From assembly GCA_038363925.1 (NCBI GenBank), contig JAQQWL010000002.1, positions 1,178,001 through 1,242,000 of the forward strand: a DNA stretch of 64,000 nucleotides. The letters are read 5' to 3'. The translations under genes were made by a program, and so were the position numbers. This document shows positions 1 through 13,120 of the stretch, piece by piece. This DNA comes from Apiospora phragmitis (Eukaryota; Ascomycota; Sordariomycetes; Amphisphaeriales; Apiosporaceae). The notes below the pieces were generated by a model. It searched no databases. It worked only from the letters and a program-made list of their open reading frames with translations, and was not told where the DNA came from. The stretch's first letter is position 1. Each line of letters begins with the position of its first letter.

Positions 1-1
1 T

Positions 2-494
2 TATAATAAGGTTATTAAAACTATTTATTTTATTAATAAATTAAAATTAATATTTAAATTAATTATTAAAATAAAAAGTATTTATATAAAATATATAAAG
101 AATATCTATTATTATATATTTAATCTCTTCTTTTATTAATCTTTTAAATTACCGATAGCTTACGGTAATCCCTGTTGCTAGCTTATAATAATCTATCCTT
201 TAAATCACGGCGATCTAACCTAGGTTAGCTCACTTCGGGCGTCGTGTTCTTATTACTCCGGGGGCCTGTTACGTAACTCTTTGTACTTAATTATTATATT
301 TATTTTTACCCGCTTTATCGCTACGCGGGCTAAAGCTATTTATTTTATCGCTTAATATTAAAATATAATTACGTATATATTAATATAACTAATAATACGA
401 TTATTAATTATAATATTATAGCCGGACCGGGTTATTATATCTCCGTGCCGGTAAGTAGGGTCTTTTTAACCGTATAATTAAGTCGGGTTATAAT
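2..494 (-). repeat. LTR (3' LTR of the minus-strand element)
   Basis: It matches 7052-7544 along its whole length. Shared landmarks include the GC-rich islets near 220-275 and near 420-460 (GCCGGACCGG, GTGCCGGT), which escaped conversion because they lack CpA. The copy ends at about 494 with TATAATAT, after which the two repeats diverge. Confidence 0.85.
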
Positions 495-1399
495 ATTATC
501 CTCTTTTTTTTTAATTATTTTATCCTTAAAGTATCGATTTTATAAGTATTTTAATTACTTATAATATTAAATTATAATTAGTTTTCTTTCTTTATTACTT
601 TTTATTATAATATATATTTATTATAAATAGTCGTATTAAAAAACCTCGGTTTAAAAAAATTATTACGCGTTTAGCTCTTATTATTAACGTAGAATCTTCG
701 GGTAATTTAATTAATATACCCTATACTCGTTATTTTTATTAAAACTTAACTTATTATATAAACGAGAAGTCGTTTCGTTACTCGGAATATATTCGGGTTA
801 ATCGTTTTTATAATAATATTTTTATTACGTCGGCTTTAACGAAGCTAGCCGCTTAATAAAAAAAGCCAGAGGCGGAGGAATCGGACGTAAAGGAGGCTTT
901 ATTCCTATTATAAACGTAACTGTTTACCGCTTTAGGTCGTTTAGCCCGCCTTCGCCGTATAAAGAAGGTTGTGGTAAAAAAACGTTCGGAAGCGTTTCGT
1001 TAAGGAATATAAGAGCTAAATAAAGAGGATAGTATTTCCTCCTTAATTATTAATTAAAAGAACTTCGTCCTAAGTAACCTATGTTCTTTAAACATTTACG
1101 GGGACGTCGATTAATCGTCTTTTAATTTAGTAGACTTCTTAAAGCCTAGTCCGTTAGTCTCTATAAGGGAGGTTCTTTTTTAAACTTTTAAAGTTCTTTC
1201 GCGGCGTTCGCTAAATATTTTTTAAGTTCTTAGGTATTATTTTTTAATAGGTAACCTTTTTATTAAACGAGGTATTAAAAGCTTCGTCTTTTTTTTCTTT
1301 TATTAATAATTTTATCGATTTCGTACTCGTGTTAATTTATTTTAATTTCTAGCTATATATCGATTAAGGTTTTTTCGTCCGCTGGCTCAAGTAATAAAA

Positions 1400-4000
1400 T
1401 ATAAAATATAGGGTGTATCCGTATTATTTTAAATAGTAATAATTAGTAATTAATTTTTAAAATAACTTTTATAATTTTAAATAGTCCGATCTTTTTAAAG
1501 TTTAATTTATTATTTAATCGTTTTATTTTAATATTTCGTTATAAGAAGTAAAATTTTTCTCCTTTTTTAAAAGTTAATCCTTTTAACCTTATTTAATCGG
1601 CGTATCCCTTTATTCGTTATCAAAAGAAGGTAAGGTCTTATTATAATATAATTTAAAGCTCCTTTAGTTTTTCGATTTATATAATCGCGATTAATGCTAG
1701 CTCTCTTTTTAAGGGTTTTTTAATAATTTCTAAATTATACTCGTAATTTGCTCGGAATAGTAATATAAATATAGTTTCGCTATTTACGCTATTATAAATA
1801 AATTAAGCTATAAGTAATAATTATACCTAATTATCTTATTTATAGTTAACGTAGTAATGTAAGTATTACTCTAATATCTAGTTTATTCTTTTCGTTTATC
1901 CATCCGTCTAGAGGTAATAGGCCGTAAATAACTTATACTTAATACCGAGTTATACCATAAGTAATCTCTAGAATTTAATTATAAACAACTTATTTCGGTT
2001 AGAGATAATCGTTTCTAATAGCCCGTACTAGCTAACGATTATTCGAAAAAATATATACGCTAGGTTATTAATATCACTAAATTCTTTATACGGTAAAAAA
2101 TAGGTATACTTCGTGAGTTTATCCGTAATTATTAAAATGTTATCGTAAGCGACCTTAATTAAGAATTCTTTTAATAAAAGTAGCTTAATAACGAAATTAA
2201 GTGCGATAGTTTTTTATACTCTATTTAGTGGTAAGATCGGCTATAGTTCTCCGTATAATCGGTATCGATTAGTTTTAGCTTTATTATAAAGGTTATATTT
2301 ATTAATCACCTTAGCCACGATTAGTTTAAAGTTTTTATAATCGAACTACCTAATAATCCGTTTCTAGTTTTTAAATACTCTTTAATATCCGTATATAAAA
2401 TACTTATAGAATTCTTTAATAAAATCTTCGCAATACCGCTTAAAGATATAAATCTTATCTCGGTAAAAAATAAAACCGTCGTAATCTTCGAAGTAGTCCT
2501 TAAAATAGCTCGCGAGGTCGGAGGTTTAATTAAATTATTAAAACTTAATAACTTAATTATTATTATATTAGATATAATTTATAACGTTTAATTATTTTAA
2601 CGGTATAAAGTTACCGTTTTAATTATAAATAAAGATAATCCGCGTTTTAAACGAGACCTCCTCCTAATAATCTAGTCGTCGGCTTAATACGTCGACGCGA
2701 CCGTTCTCGTTACCCTTCCAGTAAATAATAATAAGGTTAAATCTTAATAAGAATTTAAACTATCGTATTTATTATTTATTTAATTATAATAAACGTCGTA
2801 AAGTTTTTATAATCGGTATAAACTTTAATTAGTTTTATTATTCCGTTAAAATAATATTTCTATTTTTCGTAAGTTTTAATAATAATTATTAACTCTTTAT
2901 TATAGATTTAATAGTTAAGCTTTAATTTATTAAACTTCTTTAAAAAAATACGACCAGATATAATTTTCTATTATCCTTTCGTTAATTAAATTATTTTTTA
3001 ATTATATAATTTAATACGTCGGTTTCGACTTTAAAAAACTTAAACAAATCCGCTACGCGAAATATTAATTCATTAAAAATTCGCTCCTTAATATCATAAA
3101 AAGCTTTATCTTTTTCTTTCGTTTATTAAAATAATTCGTCCTTTTTTATTAAATTTATTAAAAGTATCGTTATCTTGTTAAATCCAGGAACAAAAATCTA
3201 ATAATAATTAGCTAATTCTAAAAAAAATCTAACTTCCGTAGCGTTTATAAGCGTAAACTACTCTTTAACTATTAAAATTTTCGAAAGTTTTATTCGGATT
3301 TCGCTTAAAAATATTAAGTATTTTACAAAAATAACGGATCGTTAATAGAATTCGCTCTTTTCTAAATTAATTAATAGGTTAACGTCCTATAATTTTTAAA
3401 ATACTAACTTTACGTATTTTCAATACTGCTCGTTATTCTCGGAATAAATAAAGATATTATCGAAATATATTATAATAAATTTATTAAAATATTTCTATAA
3501 AATATAATTAATTATTAACTAAAAACTAATTAATATATTAATTAAATTAAACGGTATAGCTTAATATTTAAAATAACCGTACTTAATTTAAAACGTAGTT
3601 TTTTATTCTTTTCCTTTTTTAATTCGAATTAGGTTATATATATTAAAAAGGTTAAATATTATAAAAATTTTAATATATAATAATTTATTTTATAAATCGC
3701 CGATTAAAAATAAAAAGTACCGGTTCTTAATAATAATTTCGTTAAGTTTTTAATAATCGATATATATACGCCACTTAAGTTTTCCGTCCTTACTCTTCTT
3801 TGGAACGAAGAGGATAAAAAAACTTATTAATAATATAGATGGTCGTATAACTCTTTTCTCGAGATTTTTTATAATATATTCTTTCAAGGCTTATTCGTAC
3901 TCTTAATTAAGTTTATATAAAAGTATAAATAAGGGTTCCTTCTTATCCTTAAAAGGTATCTTATAATTTCACCGTGTATAAAACGGTAAACCTATTTTTA
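1400..4000 (-). pseudogene. Gypsy pol relic: RT, RNase H, integrase
   Basis: Reading the minus strand from about 4000 down to 1400 gives, in order, a reverse transcriptase piece (near 3730-3900, with FVPKKSKDGK), an RNase H piece (near 2700-2960, with KFNKLKLNY and KVYTDYKNF) and an integrase core (near 1880-2150, with ITDKLTKYTYFLPYK). Every segment is broken by TAA and TAG codons, mostly where Gln or Trp codons would be expected. This RT, RNase H, integrase order is that of Ty3/gypsy elements. No activity is possible from this copy. Confidence 0.75.
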
Positions 4001-7000
4001 ATTTCTTATTAAAAAATACTTCGAATTATTAATACTCTTTTAAATATAATCGTTATAATGTTCGGCTTAAGCTTTTTAATAATAATATATACTTTAAAAA
4101 CTTTAAGTTTATTAAAAAAATCGTTTTTTAAACCGTTACTTATTAATTAAACCTTTTCTTAATATATTTTATTAAAATTAACTTATTTTTTAATTAATTT
4201 TAAAATTATTTACCCGTAATTAAAATATTTTTAAAATTATACTATATCTTATAACGTTTATATTATTTTCCGATATTAATTAAAAGGTTCGCGACTTCCT
4301 TCTATATTTCTTTATTGTCGTAAGTTATAAATCTTTTATTAACGGTTTTAAATCGGTATAAGGCGTTTTTCTCTTATTATTCGAATTTAAAGTAATTAAT
4401 AATTCGTAATAAAATATAGTTTCTTTACGTTCCGCTATCGAGTAACGCTTTAATATAAACTCTTTTTATATTTATTATTAATATAATATATTTATAAATA
4501 GCTTGATTATCTATTATTTAGTATAGAAACCTATTTTAATCCGTTTATTATCATCCTTTTATAATAAACGGCGTCCGTTTCTTAAACGCTGCTCTTATAA
4601 ATAATTAATAATTTTTTATAATAAATCTTTATATTATTATTATCGCTCCCTTTATTCTTTATAAGGCGTTTTTTAATATATCGATAAAAATGTTTCTATA
4701 CTCCTCCCTATATAAAATACTATTCTTAATATTTAAAATCCGGGTTTTTTAAATAATTCGAAAGTTTATTAAATTCGCGGTAGTTTATAAACGCTTTATA
4801 AATTCTTTAATATATTAAAGGGGTTCTTTTATTAAGTAAATATTTATATATTTTAAAAGCGTTAAACGTTCTTTTTTAAATATTTATAAGCTCGTAATTT
4901 TTTTTAAACGTATTTAAGGTATTAATTCTCGAAATATTCTTTTTAATCTCGTTTTTTTAAATAATATTATTATAATTATTATAAATTTTTTTATATTAAT
5001 AGGTACGCGCGTCGTCTATTAAGGATTAACTTTCGGATTTTTTTAATAATATAGTCCGGGTATAGTTATATAATAAGTTATTTATTAATTCTTTAAAGAA
5101 ACTATTCGTACTCGAGTTTTTCCGCGAAATATTTTATATAAGCGTTATATACGTACGAAATCTATAAAAATTTAAAATATCCTTTATATATAAAAGAAAT
5201 TCGTAAATCGTCCTTTACGGCGTAATTATTATAAATTCTTTAATTAAATTTAATTATAATAAGTATTTAACGTAAATATTTCGAGTCGGGGTACGAAATA
5301 TTAGGAATAGTTAATTATTTATTAGTCTTTAAATCCTTAAACTTAATAATTTCGTATATTAGTTTATTTATTAATATACCTACTAAACGTTTATAATTTA
5401 TAAATTATTCTAATTAGTTCGTAATATTGTTCATTAAATTACTATTCTCGTTATAAAAAAAGGGTCGTTCTTTTCGTATTATTATAACGTTTCGGTTATA
5501 ATCCTTCTTACCCCCTAAAGCTTTAAAGAATTATCTAGTACTTTCTTTATTTATTAAATAAAAAATATACCTATTATTATAGTAAGTTATTTAGGATAAA
5601 TTATTATATTTAATAATAGCGTTATTATTTTTAATAATTATTATAGGGGTATTTTTTATTTTAATAATATTAATTTATTATTTATTTAAAACTTGTTAAA
5701 AGTTTTTCCTTAATATTTAATATTTTCGAACATAATATCCTAGTTTTTAATAATTATAATAATTATTACGTAACTTTTTATTTTATTTATTATACTTAAT
5801 AACATTAAAATTTATAAATTTATTATAATAACTATATATTATAATATTTTTAAACGATATATAATTATATTAATATAATTACCCCGTATTAATTTAAATT
5901 TAATTAATTTATTATTAAAATCCGCCTTATTTTTCGCGGCGTTATTTATATATATAAATATCGATCTTAATAATAAACTCTATATATAAAAAAAAGTTAT
6001 TAAGGGCGTTAAGCCGGCTAAATTCGTCCTTAATATTATCTTTTAATCCTCGATAATATATTATAATTTTCGTAACTTTAATATAATTTAATCAAACTAT
6101 AATACGCCGGAACTCGGCTATATAAAAAACGGCTGATCCCTTTTATTTAAAGGTTTCCAGTTCCCTCTCCGCCTGTCGCTTTTCGTTAAAGTTTTAGAAA
6201 AATAACTTAAAAGCGTGTTCGAAGCCGTCGTAATTTTCGAAAATACGTTATACCTCTATGCGGCATAGCTTAACTTATTAATCGTTTTTTACGAGTTCGT
6301 TTAAATAAAGTTCGAACTAAGCGAGTACCTTACTTTTAAAAAACGAGGCGGTATAAATAACTTATTAAATAACGTTTTAAAACGTTTTTTTATAAAATTA
6401 TTAATAAGTTTTAATTTAAATAAAAAAGTTTTAAAAGTTTCCGTTTATTTTATTAAAAAGGATTAATATATTAATCTTTATACCTTTTTTTAATATAATA
6501 AAGGTTTAAATAATATTAATAATTATATAGAAAAAATATATTTCTTTACGTAACTTATTAATATTATAAAGTATTTATTTTAAAATACTTTTAATTAAGA
6601 GCTCGTTACGCTCTTTTTTAAACTTAATATAATAATATTAATAATTAACGCTCTCTTATTCGAATTATTTAATTTATTTAATTAATACTTATCGGGTAAG
6701 TTCGTTATTACTATTATTACTATTAATATTTATAATAAAGTCTTGCTAAGAAGTACTAGAAATAGCGATAAGAGACTTCCTTTATTAGACGGTATTACTA
6801 AAGCTAGGTATAAATATAGTTCTTATAATATTATTATTTAAAAGTTTATATAATAATTTATAAAAATAAAAGTAATTAAAATATAACGAATACTATCTAG
6901 GTTTTAAAAAAAACCTAGTAAAACGTATTAAGGTTTATATTAATAATATAAAAAAATATTTAAACGTGCGATAAAAGTCGTTTTTATTAATATAATAAGT

Positions 7001-7051
7001 AATAACTCGTAAAAACGAAAATAATTAAAATATATAAACTTTAAAAGTATT

Positions 7052-7544
7052 TATAATAAGGTTATTAAAATTATTTATTTTATTAATAAATTAAAATTAA
7101 TATTTAAATTATTTATTAAAATAAAGAATATTTATATAAAATATATAAAGAATATTTATTATTATATATCTAATTTCTTCCTTTATTAATCCTTTAGATC
7201 ACCGGTAGCTTACGGTAATCCCGTTGCTAGCTTACGGTAATCCATCCTTTAAATTACGGTAATCCGACCTGGGTTAGCTTACTTCGGGCGTCGTGTTTTT
7301 ATTACTCCGGGGGCCCGTTACGTGACTCCTCGCACCTAATTATTATATCTACCTTTACCCGTTTTATCGCTACGCGGGCTAGGGCTGCTTATTTTATCGC
7401 TCGATATTAAAATGTAGTTACGTATATATTAATATAACTAACGGTGCGATTACTAGCTATAATATCGTAGCCGGACCGGGTTATCGTATCTTCGTGCCGG
7501 TGAGTAGGGTCTTTTTAGCCGCATGGTTAAGTCGGGTTGTAATA
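7052..7544 (-). repeat. LTR (5' LTR of the minus-strand element)
   Basis: Direct repeat of 2-494. It keeps more G and C than the other copy (for example the motif TTACGGTAATCC recurring three times at 7209-7271), so it is the less mutated of the pair. The recurring motif forms a short tandem array inside the LTR, analogous to the 34-bp array in the LTR at 10198-10745. Confidence 0.85.
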
Positions 7545-7545
7545 T

Positions 7546-9480
7546 AAACGAAAAAAGAAGCCGAAGCTTTTTATAATATTAAAGAGCGAATTTTAAACGA
7601 ATTAATATTTAACGTAATAAACTTTATTAAACTTTTTAAGGTTGAGACTAATATATTAAACTTCACGATCGAAAGATAATTAAATTAATAAAATAATAAC
7701 GAGAAGTCGTATCTCGTCGTATTTCTTTCGAAAAAGTTTAATAAATTAAAGCTTAATTATTAAATCTATAATAGAGAATTAATAACTATTATTAAAGCTT
7801 ATAAAAAATAAAGATATTATTTTAACGAAACGATAAAATTAATAAAGGTTTATACGAACTATAAAAACCTTACGATATTTATTATTATTAAAAAATTAAA
7901 TAAATAATAAGTATAATAATTTAAATTCTTTCTAAGATTTAACTTTATTATTATTTATTAAAAGGGTAATGAAAATAGTCGCGTTAATGTATTAAGCTAA
8001 CGACTAAATTATTAAAAAAAAAGTTTTATTTAAAACGCGAACTATTTTAATTTATAACCGAGACGGTAACTTCGTATTATTATAATAACTAAACGTTACG
8101 AGCCGCGTTTTATATAATAATAATTAGGTTATTAAGTTTTAATAATTTAATTAAACCTTTAATCTCGTCGATTATATTTAAAACCACCTTAAAAACTAAA
8201 ACGGTCTTACTTTTTACCGAGATAAGATTTATATCTTTAAGTAATATTATAGAGATTTTATTAAAAAAATTTATAAATACTTTATATATAAATATTAAGA
8301 AGTGTTTAAAACTTAAAAACGAATTATAAAATAATTTAATTACGAAAACCTTAAGCCGATTATAATTAAAGTAATTAATAAATACAACTTATATAATAAA
8401 GTTAAGGCCGCTTAATATTAATTATATAGAGAATTATAACCGATTTTACCGCTAAATAAAGTATAAAAGATAATTGCGCTTAATTTTATAGTTAAGCTAC
8501 CTTTATTAAAGAAACCCTTAATTAAGGTTAGTTACGACAATATCCTAGTAATTACGGATAAACTTACGAAATATACTTATTTCTTATTATATAAAGAGTT
8601 TAGCGATACTAGCGACTTAGTTTATACGTTCTTTTAAATAATCGTTAGCTAGTACGAGCTGCCCGAGACGATTATCTCTAATAGAGATAAACTATTTACC
8701 GCTAAATTTTAGAAATTATTTATAGCATAACTCGATATTAAATATAAACTATCCACGGCTTATTATCTTTAAACGAATAAATAAACTAAACGAATAAATT
8801 AAACCTTAAAATAATACCTATATTATTATATTAATTATAAATAAAATAATTAAATATAATTATTATTTATAACTTAATTCGTTTATAATAATACGGATAA
8901 CGAAATTATACGCATATTATTATTTCGAATAAATTACGAGTATAATTTAAAGATTATTAAGTAACTTATAAAAAGAGAATCAATATTAATCGCGACTATA
9001 TAAGTTAAAAAATTAAAAGAACTTTAAATTACGTTATAATAAGACCTTATTTTTTTCTAATAACGAATAAAGAAATATACCGACTAAACTAAATTAAGAG
9101 GATTAATTTTAAAAGAAGAAAGAAAAGTTTATTTCTTACGGCGAAATATTAAAACTAAGCGACTAAGCGATAAACTAAACTTTAAAAAAATCGGACTATT
9201 TAAAATTATAGAAATTATTTTAAAACCTAATTATTAATTATTATTATTTAAAATAATATAAATATACTTAATATTTTATATTTTATTATTTAAACTAGCG
9301 GCTAAGAATATTTCGATTAATATATAATTAAAAATTATAATACATTAATACGAATATAAAGTCGAGAAAATTATCGATAAAAAAAACTAAACGAGGCTTT
9401 TAATACCTCGTTTAGTAAAAAAGTTACTTATTAAAAAATAATACTTAAGAATTTAAGAGATACTTAGCGAATGTTATAAA
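7546..9480 (+). pseudogene. Second gypsy pol relic: RNase H, integrase, C-terminal domain
   Basis: Immediately after the LTR, the plus strand reads as the end of RT/RNase H (KLKLNY near 7745, then YTNYKNLTIF near 7850), a zinc-binding linker and an integrase core (VITDKLTKYTYFLLYKE near 8545, with STAYY near 8750). A lysine-rich C-terminal part follows to about 9480. Many stops interrupt it. It is related to but not identical with the pol of the minus-strand element. It lacks its 5' part, so the minus-strand element probably inserted into or recombined with it. Confidence 0.7.
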
Positions 9481-10197
9481 AAAACTTCGAGAGTTTAAGT
9501 AATAATAAAAGGTATTAAAAGACTTAAGCCCTTAAAGTTAACTAAGCTTAAAAAGGACTAGTTTATATTAATAAGGACGCCTAGGTTTTAAAATTTATTA
9601 ATTAAATAACCCTCGTAATTATCTAGTATAGATAAGATATTATCCTTTTTATTTAACTCTTTTATACCGCGATTAAATAAGTCGGCGCCTCTTTCCTTCA
9701 CCTTTTAACGAATCTTTCGAATTCGTGATAACCGACCTACCGCCTCGGCGAGCTAAAACTAAAGCTTAGCTAGTTTTAAATAAAACGATAAGAGCTTTTT
9801 ATTCGCGTCCTCTTTGTCCGCGTTTAATTTTCGCTATTACTTTAAAAAAAATTTAAAAACGAAATAATTAAAAAATTATTATATAAACGACCGCGATTTA
9901 CGTATTTTTTATAATGAAAAAAACGATCCGAAATATAATAATTTAACTTTTTATTTTTAAAATAATATAAATAAGGTATATCGGCTAAGTAATTATTAAG
10001 AGAAATATAGCTATAAAGAGAAGAACGCCCGCGAGCTTTAACGGAAAATTTCTCGATACGATTTAAAATTATAATGAGTATATATTATAAAAAAAAAAAA
10101 AAGAGGGAACTTATAAAATCTTAATATAACGGTATATAATAAGTATTTATAATAATTAACTATTTTAAAGATAAAGTAATAAAGAGAGAAGGGATAA
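9481..10197. other. AT-rich stretch, probable 3' non-coding part of the plus-strand element
   Basis: No coding match could be read. It lies between the plus-strand pol relic and an LTR of the same orientation, so the simplest reading is 3' untranslated element sequence. This is inference from position. Confidence 0.3.
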
Positions 10198-10745
10198 TAT
10201 TATAACTTAACTCGACGACGTAACTAGTACTTACTTTCGAAACGAAATTAAAATAACTTAAAGCGTTTATAAATTAATAAATAATTATTAATTCCGCTAA
10301 TTAATACTTATAACCTTATTTATAATAATAAAAGTTTATTATATTAATTATAATAACCGATATTATAATAATAAACGTATACGATTAACTTAAGATAATA
10401 CTTAAAGGATAGTATAAGATAAATAAATAAAAATAAACGAGTAAAAATAACTAGTATAAGTTAGATAAATAAAACGAAGTTACGTGCCGATAAAATAAAG
10501 AGCTATAAGGTCACGGTGCTTTTAATAATCTAGGAGCTATAAGATCACGATGCTCTTAGTAATCTCGGAGTTATAAGATTACGACGCCCTTAATAATCCG
10601 GCGTAAATTAATAAAAGAAAGATTAAATATATAATAACGAACGATTCCTCATATATTTTATATAAATGCTCTTTATTTTAATAATTAATTTAAGTATTAA
10701 TTTTAATTTATTAATAAAGTAAATAGTTTTAACGAAACTATTATA
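10198..10745 (+). repeat. Plus-strand LTR with internal tandem repeats
   Basis: The right end (about 10615-10745) is the reverse complement of the first 130 bases of the minus-strand element's LTR. The left end, TATTATAACTTAACTCGAC, corresponds to the other LTR terminus. The middle is diverged and carries three 34-bp tandem copies. Downstream, 10746-10920 matches, inverted, the leader at 6870-7050 of the minus-strand element, so this LTR is followed by the 5' leader of an element that is then cut off. Confidence 0.65.
10500..10601 (+). repeat. 34-bp tandem repeat, three copies, in an LTR
   Basis: Three consecutive 34-bp units (10500-10533, 10534-10567, 10568-10601) each begin GAG(C/T)TATAAG and end in TAATC(T/C). 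They differ mainly by C/T and G/A transitions, consistent with RIP acting on an array that was once uniform. Confidence 0.8.
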
Positions 10746-10924
10746 AATCCCTTTAAGTTTACGCACTTTAATCGCCTTTATTTTTACGGCTATTATATAT
10801 TATATTAATAAAAGCGGACTTTTATTACACGTTTAAATACTTTTTCGTATTATTAATATAAACTCTAATACGTCTTATTAAGTTTCTTTTAAAACTTAAA
10901 TAACGTTTATTATAATAAATTAAA

Positions 10925-11208
10925 AAAGATTTATAGTTTTAAAAGAATATTAATAAATAGTTATAAGATAAATCGCGCTAAAGTAATAGTCGTATAAAAA
11001 GGCTTAAAACGCGCTCGCGACGCTATAAAATCTACGGGGAGCTCGTATATAATACGCGTACTTATTAAAACGATATAAATATATCTAGTAATAAAAATTT
11101 CGATTAATTTTAATATATTAAATACGTTATAGCGGAATTAATTTATATTTTATTATATAAAGTTTTAAAAAGTAGTTAATTCGTTTATATAATTATTTCG
11201 CTTATAAA
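10925..11208 (+). mobile_element. 3' end of a Fot1/pogo-like DNA transposon
   Basis: The segment matches the 3' portions of the Fot1-like copies at 49230-49340 and, inverted, at 49620-49870. Shared features are the block around GGGGAGC and the ACGCGTA(C/A)TTATTA motif. It ends in a degenerate form of the terminal repeat of the 49582-51441 element (TTCGTTTATATAAT then TTCGCTTATAAATTAT). The 5' part, including the transposase core, is missing. Confidence 0.6.
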
Positions 11209-11637
11209 TTATAATAACTTTAATTATACTTTATTTATTAAAATAATTAATTATTTTTATTTTATTTATATAATTAATTATTTTATATTATTATTATAAT
11301 TAAATAAATTATATAATTAAATTTTATTTCACTAATATAAGCATTTATACTTCGTTTTATTAATATATTTAATTATATTCTTTTTTAATAATTAAGGGCG
11401 TATATAATAAGATAATCATGCGTGCCTAATGCCTTATATATCCCGAATATCATTGCCTGGTATTAGACCAGGTGGACTAAGTGATAACTCTAGTATATAC
11501 CTTAAGTTAACTTATACATGTGAGGAAAGGGTGACTAGAATTTCAATCTTGCCTAAAGCCACAGTTTAAGACTGCAGCTATCCCTAAAGAAAGCTCAAGA
11601 TATCATGCGCTTGTTATTCGCAAGAGACGCAAGCTGA

Positions 11638-12842
11638 ATGCCGTCAAGCCTGTCATCTTCGGATCCAGCTCGGTCACTGAGACCAAGACTGGAAAATCCT
11701 TCCGGGTTTCCCCGTCATCAAGTACATCAGGGACGGACAGACGATCACCATCGCTCTGGAGCAGGACAGCGGTCATGCAGACCAAGGAAGCGAGGTCAAC
11801 ATCATAGCCCCATCACTGGTGAACAGATTGGCCGTTCCTCGTCGAACACTCATAAGCATTGGAATCTCCAGAGTCATGATCTCGTCCCGGCCCGTAACCC
11901 CATACCTCAACATCACAATTTTTATTTTGTCAACTTCTTTCCCAAACATCAACAACCATAATATCCCTTGCAGTCTCCTCTGAAGATGAGTACAAGTCCA
12001 AGTTGCTCAACAGCTTCTTGCAAGACATCATGATTGGCCGTGGCTTCCGCACCATGATCAATCCTCAACAGGTGGAAGTCCTTGACCTCATCGTCCTCGG
12101 CATTGCTACCATCCACCAGACTTGCAGGATTCGGCAAGACTGAGGTGCTTGCGTTGCTGGCCCACCTGTACCGTGCCCATCCTGACATCGATTTCATGTA
12201 TGTCGCTGCACCCTCCCACGTCGCTGTTGGCAACATCACCGAACGTATCAACAAGGCTAGTGCTGCAATTGTCAAATCGACTCAAGGTGCTGGTCACATC
12301 CCCCTCGTCATCCCCAAGAGAAGACTCCCACTCCCATCCCATCCCTACCTCGACGTTAATCTTTGCTCACCAACTGTTCGCATAATAATTTCTTATCTTC
12401 TTACTTCTCTCAATCTACACTTGGTCTTTTATTTTAATCTAATCAGTAGCCCTCATCCTTTTTTTAACTTTACGGTAAACATTATTAATCACGATACTTT
12501 CTCAAAAAGGCCCCAATGCCTGTCCTGGGCAGTGTGCACTGTACTACCCAGACGACAAGATCATCATTGGTGACAAAGAAAATCGGCTTGACCGATAATG
12601 TGCAGACGGAGCTCGTTGTCACTGGCAGTTTCAGCGTTCAGTCGGCAGAGCTACTCCCTGGTGATCTTCACAAGTCCATATTTGGAACTGACCCTCGTCC
12701 ATATCAAGATCTCAGAAGGGAGAGACCGTCTTGAAGTGCCCAGTAGGAAATAGCACCATCATTGCGTCGGCTATCCATGATACTGGGGATAGTGTTCAGG
12801 AAATGCTCCAGCTCAGATCCAGTTGGAGTGGTTTGTGGACTA
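11638..12842 (+). pseudogene. Relic of a superfamily 1 (DNA2/NAM7-type) helicase-like gene
   Basis: The recognisable core is at 12120-12290: a degenerate Walker A (GFGKTE) followed by LALLAHLYRAHP and then AAPSHVAVGNITERI. That arrangement is typical of UPF1/NAM7-like helicases (motif I, then motif Ia). Upstream at 11980-12100 another frame gives a plausible pre-motif region (VEVLDLIVLGIA). It passes out of frame before the P-loop, and downstream the frame breaks again. No ATPase motifs II-VI were found. It sits directly next to the RIP island, and the frame breaks mark it as dead. Confidence 0.5.
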
Positions 12843-13120
12843 ATTACTCGTAATTAGCTGGGGGGACTGCACCTAAGCACAAGTGCCAGAATGGACTTAT
12901 CGAGGCCGTAAACGACTTCGCGGACATGCTGAAGTCTTCGTACCCACATCAACGTTTGGTAATCGATGCTTGGGCGTCCGGCACTTGGAGTGAGATTCTT
13001 TATTACCTCATCGGCTTCTTTACAGTCCAAGTCTGCATTTCTCCGCATTTTGTCAAGGTCAAGTTTCCCAGCTTCAGCATACTCGGCGGGAATGCCATAT
13101 TTGTTAACCTCTGCTGACTG
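12843..13120 (+). other. Region between helicase relic and minisatellite, no gene assigned
   Basis: A plus-strand open stretch of about 60 codons (12926-13117) ends just before the minisatellite, but it has no recognisable motif. It may be the tail of the decayed gene upstream. Confidence 0.25.

Larger units (their letters stand above)
2..7544 (-). mobile_element. Full-length Ty3/gypsy-like LTR retrotransposon, RIP-inactivated
   Basis: Two direct repeats of about 493 bp (2-494 and 7052-7544) bound an internal region of about 6.5 kb. The minus strand of the interior shows reverse transcriptase, RNase H and integrase in the gypsy order, with many stop codons. The ends fit LTR ends TG..CA after RIP (TA..TA). 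The LTR pair differs at many C/T and G/A sites, as expected when RIP acts on each copy separately, so divergence cannot be used to date insertion. Gag probably lies around 4.1-6.5 kb on the minus strand but I could not read it. The first base of the window coincides with the LTR edge, so a target duplication cannot be checked. Confidence 0.8.
1..11400. repeat. AT-rich RIP-mutated repeat island (left)
   Basis: The block has no usable open reading frame and is dominated by A and T. CpG steps persist while CpA and TpG are very rare, which is the expected result of repeat-induced point mutation (C to T at CpA on both strands). It holds LTR retrotransposon and Fot1-like DNA transposon relics listed separately. 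The edge near 11.4 kb is abrupt: beyond it normal base composition and gene relics start. About 200 bases of AT-rich flank (11209-11400) contain nothing I can name. Confidence 0.9.
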
